Positions 58,190-64,000 of a stretch of DNA of 64,000 nucleotides are shown here, piece after piece. The first letter of the stretch is position 1; each line of letters starts with the position of its first letter. The position numbers were made by a program, and so were the translations under genes. Under the pieces are notes generated by a model. It had not been told where the DNA came from. It did not search any database and was given only the letters and a program-made list of their open reading frames with translations. Source of the DNA: Telmatactis stephensoni (Eukaryota; Cnidaria; Anthozoa; Actiniaria; Isophelliidae); assembly GCA_029948255.1 (NCBI GenBank), contig JALIZF010001802.1, forward strand, positions 645,001 through 709,000, written 5' to 3'.

Positions 58190-58323
58190 AGATTCTCTGG
58201 CCCCTGCTGGGTTTCCTGTGTTATTGCTACACTTTGTAATGTGATATAAATATTGTATTATTATACAGAGCCTTGGGGAATAAAGGCACATCAAAACATT
58301 GTTTACTTTTATCTAACTTCACA
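58190..58323 (+). repeat. Possible LTR 3' part and primer-binding site
   Basis: The stretch has AATAAA near 58280, ends TAACTTCACA and is followed by TGATGTCAGAAGTG, like a Gypsy primer-binding site (TGGTGTCAGAAGT in relatives). It directly precedes the gag fragment at 58395. The left end of the LTR and a second copy were not found. Confidence 0.3.
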
Positions 58324-58394
58324 TGATGTCAGAAGTGTTGTAATAATTCTAAAGCAATAACAGAGACAAGGAACAAGAAGCAGAAATAGTTAAG

Positions 58395-59260
58395 ATGTCG
58401 AATCAAATTACTTTACCCAAGAAACTAGAATCCAAGAAACCCAAGGCATGGACAGTGTGGATCAAACACTTCGAGTTCTATCACATTGCATCAGAGGTAC
58501 ATGAAAAGGATGACAAAGTTCAAGCTAGTAGGTTAATTTATGTCATGGGAGGCAATACTTATGAAATTTCTAAAAGCGTTAAGGCGCTGTTACACGGTGC
58601 AATTTTCCCCAGCAACTTGCAATATTTTTGGCTGACGCAAGCTGGGAGTGAGATTCAAGATGGCGGCCATTCGTTGTTGAGTCATTGTTGAGTCATTATG
58701 GCGATGTTATTACTTGACGAAAAAGAACCCAAAGAACAACGAAATTGTGTCACTTGGATGAGGCCCTGGACAGCCCGAAGAGAAGAGAAAGGCCTTTACT
58801 ACCAATTAGTCCAAGTCCTATTGCTTGGGATTTGTATTACAATTACCATCTTTTGCTACATCTACAAATGAACCTTCTCTTGCCGCCATCTTGAAAATTA
58901 CTCGTGTGCACTCATAGAAAACAAGCCTTAAAAATTGCGAGAAAAGTTACTGGCAGGGTGATACACTGTGCAATGGCATTGCAAGTTGCTGCAATGCATT
59001 GCAAAAAGTAAAATTGCAACACAATCTGTTACACTTTGCAATCCTACAGCAACTTGTTTTCCAATGCCGTTGTAACAGCACCTTTACTCTTAGTCATAAA
59101 GACTTGACCTACAAATTGATGGATGCTTTAATGACCATTTCATCAAGAAGATCAACATCATTTATGAAAGGGCAAAATTCGACCTCAGCTGTCAACAAGA
59201 TCGACCCACCAGAGGTGCACATAACTCGTGGATTGTGTTGAATGTGCAGAGCAGAAGCCC
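58395..59260 (+). pseudogene. Gypsy gag 5' fragment split by a MITE
   Basis: ATG at 58395 starts SNQITLPKKLESKKPKAWTV, WIKHFEFYHIASEVHEKDDK and SRLIYVMGGNTYEISKSV, like the gag N-terminus of K02A2.6-type Gypsy elements (W...FE.Y..AS.L..K..Q...LLY.MG). It is broken at 58579 by a 502-bp insert and resumes at 59084 with TLSHKDLTYKLMDALM in the same frame when the insert and one TTA are removed. A frameshift near 59125 leads to FIKKINIIYERAKFDLS, the usual next block. It ends by 59245. The rest of the element is absent. Confidence 0.65.
58582..59083. mobile_element. Harbinger-type MITE in gag, TTA target site
   Basis: The termini AGGCGCTGTTACACGG and, inverted, AGGTGCTGTTACAACGG are flanked by TTA (58579-58581 and 59084-59086). 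Three-base TTA/TWA duplications and GGGCNCTGTTA-like ends are typical of PIF/Harbinger non-autonomous elements. It is non-coding, with repeated TTGCAA/GTTACA words inside. Removing it restores the gag reading frame exactly. Confidence 0.75.
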
Positions 59261-60235
59261 ATAAAGCATAAGTTTGTGCTACCAAATGCGAAACAAAAGG
59301 TGATCGAGAACAAAATGTTTGTGCAGAGTGATAATTCCTTTTGTTTTGCTTGAAGGAAAATACCAAATCACCTCCAACCTGTATCCATCTGTCAACAATA
59401 AAAAAAAAGGAAGAGACTCGTATTCCACACAAACTTTACTGTTACCTATTGTTTTAGGCGTGTGAATTTCATAAATGGAACATAATAAAGCAAAAATGTT
59501 CACAACAAATTTGAAGTAAGTAATAACACTCATTTTCATATGGCAGAAATCTGCTCTGAACATCTGTAGGTACAGATAAAGAACCAATTGATACCTAAGA
59601 CTGATTTTGTTTATTTGAATTCATCTTGTTAAAAAAAAATAATCAAACAACGGTGTGCAGAACCTGTTGAGACACTGCCCCAATTTTGGCCTAAATTAGT
59701 CGTGCTTGTTTTATGCTCCCCCCTCCCCACTCTTTCAATGTTGAGTAGGCCTGGGAGATTGCTGCTATGTCCAACACTTGACCCAACCAACATTGTGTCG
59801 GGGGAGGGGGGGGGGTTCAGAATATATAGCCGTTCCAAGACCTACATGGTGGATACAATATGAAACAACGTCAATTTCAGGACATGGTGTCTCAACCATT
59901 CTGCACGTCGATGAAGGGTGCGGCTAGCGCGTGTTCCTCATTAGCATGCTATTTTGTTATTAGCATAGTGTTTTGCTCATTTGCATTTAAAAAGTTGGTC
60001 ATGTGAAATCGTTCTACTAAAGCATTATTGTATTTGGTTTGAACGATATTTAGTATGGTCAATAATGCAGCAACAAGTACGTCATCAACTTTAGCCTAGA
60101 GCTTGGCCAATAACACTGGCTAATTTGCTTGTCAACATTGGCTATGTAATTTTCTAATCAATAACAAAATCTCATCAACTTATGCCTTCTCAATCACATT
60201 AGTTCTATTTTTAACATTTATCTCCTTTCTCCCTA
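59261..60235. other. Non-coding gap
   Basis: A GGGGGAGGGGGGGGGG run sits near 59800 with pyrimidine tracts near 59718. No gene is supported. Confidence 0.35.
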
Positions 60236-60539
60236 GAATGATAACAAGATGAGGGATATTCAGGTGATAATAATACAGGATGTCATCAGCAGGCCAAAAA
60301 TTATCTTTGACCAGTTACGTGAGGGGCTGGCTACTCTGGGCTTCCAAGCCAAAATGTTTCCTGATCTTTTTGAGAAGCTGTTTGTGTCAGGGAAAAGCAT
60401 GATATCCCCTGACAATCTGCTTAGTACTTTAAGGTTTCCCAAAGAAATGAGTAAGGATGAGAAAAAAGTCAAAGCATACCTAGAGCAGTTTGTAAATGAT
60501 GCAGACTCCAAAACACTCCAGGATTTTTTGAAGTTTTGA

Positions 60540-62063
60540 ACTGGAGCAAACTGCTTGCCAAATTTTGGACTTGGGAGAATCCACGTTAAATTTCATAACA
60601 CAGATTCTATTTTTGCCTCAATATGTTTGCTATCGGTGAATTTGCCTAGTTGTTTCATTGACATGAGTAGCTTTTGTTTATCACTCAAGGCAGTCATGGA
60701 TGACGCTAACAAATCCTTCAATTGTGTATGAAGCAATCTTCACAAAACAAAATGTAAAGTGTTGCTGTTTCAGTTCTAAGTTTCTTTAACAAGTAAATAT
60801 CCAACAGGCACAACAGTATACACTATATATTTTACAGGTGTAAGGTATATTGTAATGTTTTTATATTTAGCTACATGTACCTTTTTGATTTTCAAAGATG
60901 AATTACTGAGTTCCCTAGGTCTGGGTAACTGTTAGGTACTGCTATACTAATGTGCTTTTACATGTACAGACTAGTAAGGTTGAGTCAACATGTAATTTTT
61001 GTGTTATAGAAGATGTTTTAGCAACAAGAAGAATACATTGTTTGAAACATTTACAAAATTGATTAAGTAATAAATTACTTCATTGAGGTATTTAGTTTAA
61101 TATTAATTGTCATAATTTAGAAATTTAAAGAGTCAATAACTCCTAATTTCAAATTTCAATTTGATAATCATTTCATGAATTGAAAGCTAGATGGTTTAGG
61201 GAGTAAACTCTTACTGATTTTGTTTGGGTCTTGTAGTGATGGTTTGTTCTAGTGTTTCAATGCTTACTTCAAGTATTGTAAATCAAAAACACTAGAGCAA
61301 ACTATCAGTACAACACTGAAATGAAATCAGTAAGAGTTAATTCCCTAAAGTACTCCTCCTATATAATAATACTCTACAACCATTTAAAATGTGAAAATGC
61401 AAAGGTGAGACCAACCATGGAATTTGCCTATTTTTTTTCTAATTTGCAAAAAGTGTTTTCAGAGTGAACTCGCAAAAACATTTATCATACTGTGTTTTTT
61501 AGCAATAAAAATGTTTTGAATATGTCAAATTTGAAATAACATTATTTCTAGAGTTTTTGTATGAGTGGGTTGAACTTAAGTCTTGGTTCAATGTTGATTT
61601 TCCTTTGTCTTTTACTTATTAGAGTTTTTCTGTATTTTCTGTTTTTCAGACCGATATACAAAGGTTTTGTTTTTCATATGCAAATTAGTGACTATGTTTG
61701 AGCATGCAAGCACTCACACAGAAAAAGCGTGAAGTTCAAACATTTTACTATCACTGGATTTTGATACACCTGGGAAAAGTGGAATTAAAGCTTAACTGAC
61801 GCATACTTTTTACCATTTAATTTCAAAAATATAAGTCATTCTGAGTGATATTTCGAATTTTTTGGCGTCATTGATGCATCCCCGTCTTTTTTTGATCAAC
61901 AAAGACGGGGGGAAATGATAAGGCAGGCTTCCTGTGGCTTTTTGACCAAGCCGGTTTGTTATTAGAACCCAAAGTTTCCTGACATCATTCGAGCGAGTCC
62001 AAGCTTGTTGAACCTGGAAGTTGTCAAATCAGTGAAAGTTTTTAGTGAAAGTTTTTTATCTTC
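60540..62063. other. Non-coding gap with a foldback repeat
   Basis: 61204-61258 (AACTCTTACTGATTTTGTTT and onward to CTAGTGTTT) is inverted at about 61288-61339 with roughly 75% identity and a 28-base loop. A GACGGGG hairpin occurs near 61880-61912. No gene is supported. Confidence 0.45.
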
Positions 62064-62689
62064 TTGAAAATGCCTTATTATTGCGTAGTTTACGGCTGTA
62101 CAAACAAGCCATCCAACACTGTGTCCTTGCACAAGATTCCATATCAAGAATCAAAGTTTAAAACGAATTCTGTGGCTCAAAAGAGAAAGAAAGAGTGGAT
62201 TGACTTTGTAAAACTCAAACATGTGAAGTGGACTCCCACGACAAATTCTCGAATATGCTCTGCTCATTTTGAGCAAGACTGCTTCACAACAAGATATCAT
62301 TCGCACACATCCGTGAAGTTTGTGCAAAACTGAAAAGAGACGATCTTGGTGTGTGTGTCAAACCAACAATCCAGTCAAAGATCGACAAAGACATCGACTC
62401 ACCAAGTACCTCGTCTCAACTGGAAGGCATATCTGAGCGAAGTCTTCATCATGTAAGTCCGTCAGATGTGCTTAATGTTTCAGTGTTTTTGAGTAAAGCT
62501 AAAAGTTTTCCTTATTTATTTTAGATGAGAAGAGACATTCTTGGACGAACCGATGCAGACTTTGAGCTGATTGCCAAAGTTCCAGAACAGCAATCGACTG
62601 ATCAAGCTGACCATCAAGCTCAACCTGAAGAACAACAAGACAATGATCAACAACAAGTCGATACTCATGTGAACAATGATTTTTACTGA
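62064..62689 (+). pseudogene. THAP-domain protein, two exons, one frameshift
   Basis: ATG at 62064 starts a THAP zinc-binding domain: MPYYCVVYGCTNKPS, LHKIP, a KEWIDFVKLKHVKW block and SRICSAHFEQDCF. This gives the C2CH residues (Cys5, Cys10, Cys and His of CSAHF) and the invariant Trp. Near 62310 the frame must shift by one to keep the expected end (REVCAKLKRDDLGVCVKPTI); in the original frame a TGA follows at 62332. The shifted frame runs to CATCAT before GTAAGT (62453). The intron ends TTATTTTAG at 62524, and exon 2 (62525-62689) is Gln-rich and stops. THAP proteins bind DNA and often derive from P-type transposases. A lost base or assembly error could explain the shift. Confidence 0.6.
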
Positions 62690-62799
62690 TGTCGTGGATG
62701 TAAATGCCTAAACAACGAGAAGAGAATTGTAAAGATTTTGAAATTGCAATCAGGATCCATAAAATTCAAATTTTATAAAGATTTTTGTCTCTGATTTTT

Positions 62800-63615
62800 C
62801 TTTTAATTGTAGACGTTTCGGCCATTGACTCCGGCCTTCATCAGTGATTACAAAAGATTGCTTGTGCGAGAATTCAAACTTATTATAGCACGTGCGTGTT
62901 TAGTGCGCAAGGATTTTTTAATGTTCTATAAATATCTGCAATTTGCAGACAGTCATTTCCAGCATCCTTGTCATTGATGGTGTACCATGCCTCTAAAAAT
63001 AGTCTCTGGTGGTAGTTCTTTTCTTTATCAACTATTTCGATGTTTTCAAAGTCAAATGCGTGGTCAGTTTCATATGCGTGCTGAGCGACCTTTGAGTTCT
63101 GATGATTATTGGCAATGGCTCGTTTGTGCTCCATTACGCGGGTTCTCAACGCTCTTTCAGTTTGACCGTAATATACAAAATTGCATTCTTGACATTTTAT
63201 TTTGTATATAACGTCAGTCTGGTTTGGCTTTTCCACACGATCTTTGGGACGAGGGAAGAGGTTGCACATCTTGTTTAAGGGGTGATGAGCTACTTTGATG
63301 TCATGTTGTTTAAGAACTCTACTAAGTCTTTCTGACATCCCTTTGACGTAAGGAAGAACTACTGTAGGTCTTTGTTGCTGTTGCACTTCTTCATCAGCAT
63401 GGATATCGGTAACACGGGTGGAATTGTGACCTTGCCTTAAACATTTTTGAACCAATTTAGTGGGATAATTGTTAGCAGTCAACACTCTTTTTACGTGTGT
63501 AAGTTCTTTTTCTCTGGCTTCCTCTGTGGATGGAATGTCTTTAGCACGATGTATAAGGGTGTTAACTACTGACAATTTGTGAGATACTGGATGATGTGAT
63601 TTGAAATCAAGGTAC
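62800..63615 (-). mobile_element. Penelope-like element 3' end (second family)
   Basis: On the minus strand a frame from about 63615 to 62883 encodes the post-RT region SHHPVSHKLSVVNTLIHRAK, GHNSTRV, a PYVKGMSERLSRVLKQHDIK block and a GIY-YIG endonuclease (VIYKIKCQECNFVYYGQTER, LRTRVMEHKRAI). The frame is uninterrupted to the stop. RT is absent: the copy is 5'-truncated next to a TAG at about 63627. The sequence differs clearly from the 33.8-36.6 kb family. A 3' region with a hammerhead core follows. It lies in the opposite orientation to the THAP gene and begins about 110 bp beyond its stop. Confidence 0.88.
62812..62844 (-). ncRNA. Hammerhead-ribozyme-like core with palindromic stem III
   Basis: On the minus strand CTGATGA (62844-62838), stem II GGCC/GGCC (62836-62833 with 62823-62820) with a nine-base loop, GAAA, then ACGT and C at 62812. 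The ACGT is self-complementary, as in minimal hammerheads that act as dimers. Partial stem I pairing (CTTTTG with TAAAAG, after an internal loop) is plausible. Hammerheads in Penelope-like elements are established. Confidence 0.6.
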
Positions 63616-64000
63616 CTATCTATCTATACTCCGTTATTAGCGATTTGGAAAAAGGTGTGTATCTCAATATTTTTATATGACTTCATATCGTTTCTTCATA
63701 CGTTTTTTATAGAACATACAATTTATATTCGATTGTTTGATTAATTAGCTAATACTAAGCTGAAGGAAGAATAAAGATAGCCATAAAACCGCAGAGCTGT
63801 GCCCAATTGAAGAAGACGTCGAAGAATACGAAACAATTGAGGTAGAAGAGGAGCCTCCAAGTTCGATTCATGCAGACGAAACTAGCAGTCAGTAGGCAAT
63901 TTTTTGCTTTGCTTTGGAATTTTGTCTGGCAGCTCAGCCTCGAAAGTCATCCAGATTTTCAGACACATAGGTGTTTCCTGTATATCTCTACAGACATATT
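63616..64000 (+). other. Possible terminal exon of an unidentified gene
   Basis: After GATAG at about 63780 a short open frame reads SHKTAELCPIEEDVEEYETI and EVEEEPPSSIHADETSSQ before TAG at about 63896. It is acidic, like a C-terminal tail. No upstream exon is recognised in the window. It is weak. Confidence 0.2.

Larger units (their letters stand above)
56372..60539 (+). pseudogene. Degraded HECT-like gene, scattered exons
   Basis: Three plus-strand pieces fit one gene. 56372-56538 after TTGATCAG and before GTATGT is a Ser/Thr-rich linker exon (QSTQSTNSLSVLQPT). 56893-57118 after TTACTTGCAG gives ESRIVVNNKEIKSVKVHRAM, a stop, then VTEEKGKGSGVIREFLSLTL, like the start of a HECT domain (V-x-R ... 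G-x-G-x-x-REFF-x-L). 60236-60539 after CTCCCTAG gives DQLREGLATLGFQAKMFPDL, FEKLFVSGKSMISPDNLLST and a KEMSKDEKKVKAYLEQF block, the C-terminal HECT-like region of cnidarian and fish genes. The HECT middle is missing and a Gypsy gag fragment lies between. It would be a ubiquitin-ligase-like gene; the catalytic Cys is not seen. Confidence 0.4.

Overview
The window is eukaryotic, AT-rich and dominated by transposable elements. The spliced gene with consistent GT-AG introns, the CR1/L2-type, BEL/Pao, Gypsy, Penelope-like and DIRS-like retroelements, the Harbinger and THAP sequences and the TTAA-flanked foldback elements fit a marine invertebrate, most likely an anthozoan cnidarian (coral or sea anemone). 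That organism call is an inference; no marker gene is present. I see no rRNA gene, true tRNA gene, operon or CRISPR array.

Layout. 0.3-0.7 kb: C-terminal scrap of a non-LTR reverse transcriptase. 1-3.9 kb: simple repeats, a small MITE-like foldback and a 20-bp minisatellite. 3.9-9.9 kb: a pile of broken CR1/L2-type retrotransposons carrying a SINE-like insert and a TTAA-flanked foldback element. 10-12.1 kb: tandem repeats, then a DIRS-like gag and RT start cut by another non-LTR fragment. 12.4-20.5 kb: two BEL/Pao copies sharing an LTR, each keeping a different half of the coding region. 20.5-28.5 kb: sparse sequence with a zinc-knuckle remnant, a non-LTR endonuclease fragment, a tRNA-derived SINE and weak exon candidates. 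28.5-29.7 kb: a 5'-truncated L2/CR1 element with an open frame.

33.8-36.6 kb: two Penelope-like elements head to head in a 2.7-kb palindrome, with hammerhead-ribozyme-like cores at both outer ends. 36.6-37.8 kb: a broken two-zinc-finger gene, apparently related to the main gene. 42.05-45.83 kb: the best gene in the window, 13 exons whose lengths sum to an exact open frame of 951 codons, encoding two C2H2 fingers and a tyrosine-recombinase (Crypton-like) domain with nearly all catalytic residues. 46.6-47.0 kb: a (CCTGC)n array. 47.2-52.7 kb: a Gypsy element, with a deleted tandem partner, inserted into a Harbinger transposase whose reading frame is restored when the insertion is removed. 53.2-54.2 kb: remains of a multicopy transposase-like ORF. 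54.4-56.2 kb: a 1.8-kb TTAA-flanked palindrome. 56.4-60.5 kb: scattered exons of a degraded HECT-like gene, with a Gypsy gag fragment that carries a Harbinger-type MITE. 62.1-62.7 kb: a small two-exon THAP gene with a frameshift. 62.8-63.6 kb: another Penelope-like 3' end with a hammerhead core.

The sequences work mostly as nested mobile elements rather than as a pathway. The candidate for a functional host or element gene of unusual type is the zinc-finger/tyrosine-recombinase gene at 42-46 kb, with its degraded relative about 5 kb upstream. All homology statements come from reading the sequence and from family knowledge; no database search was possible.
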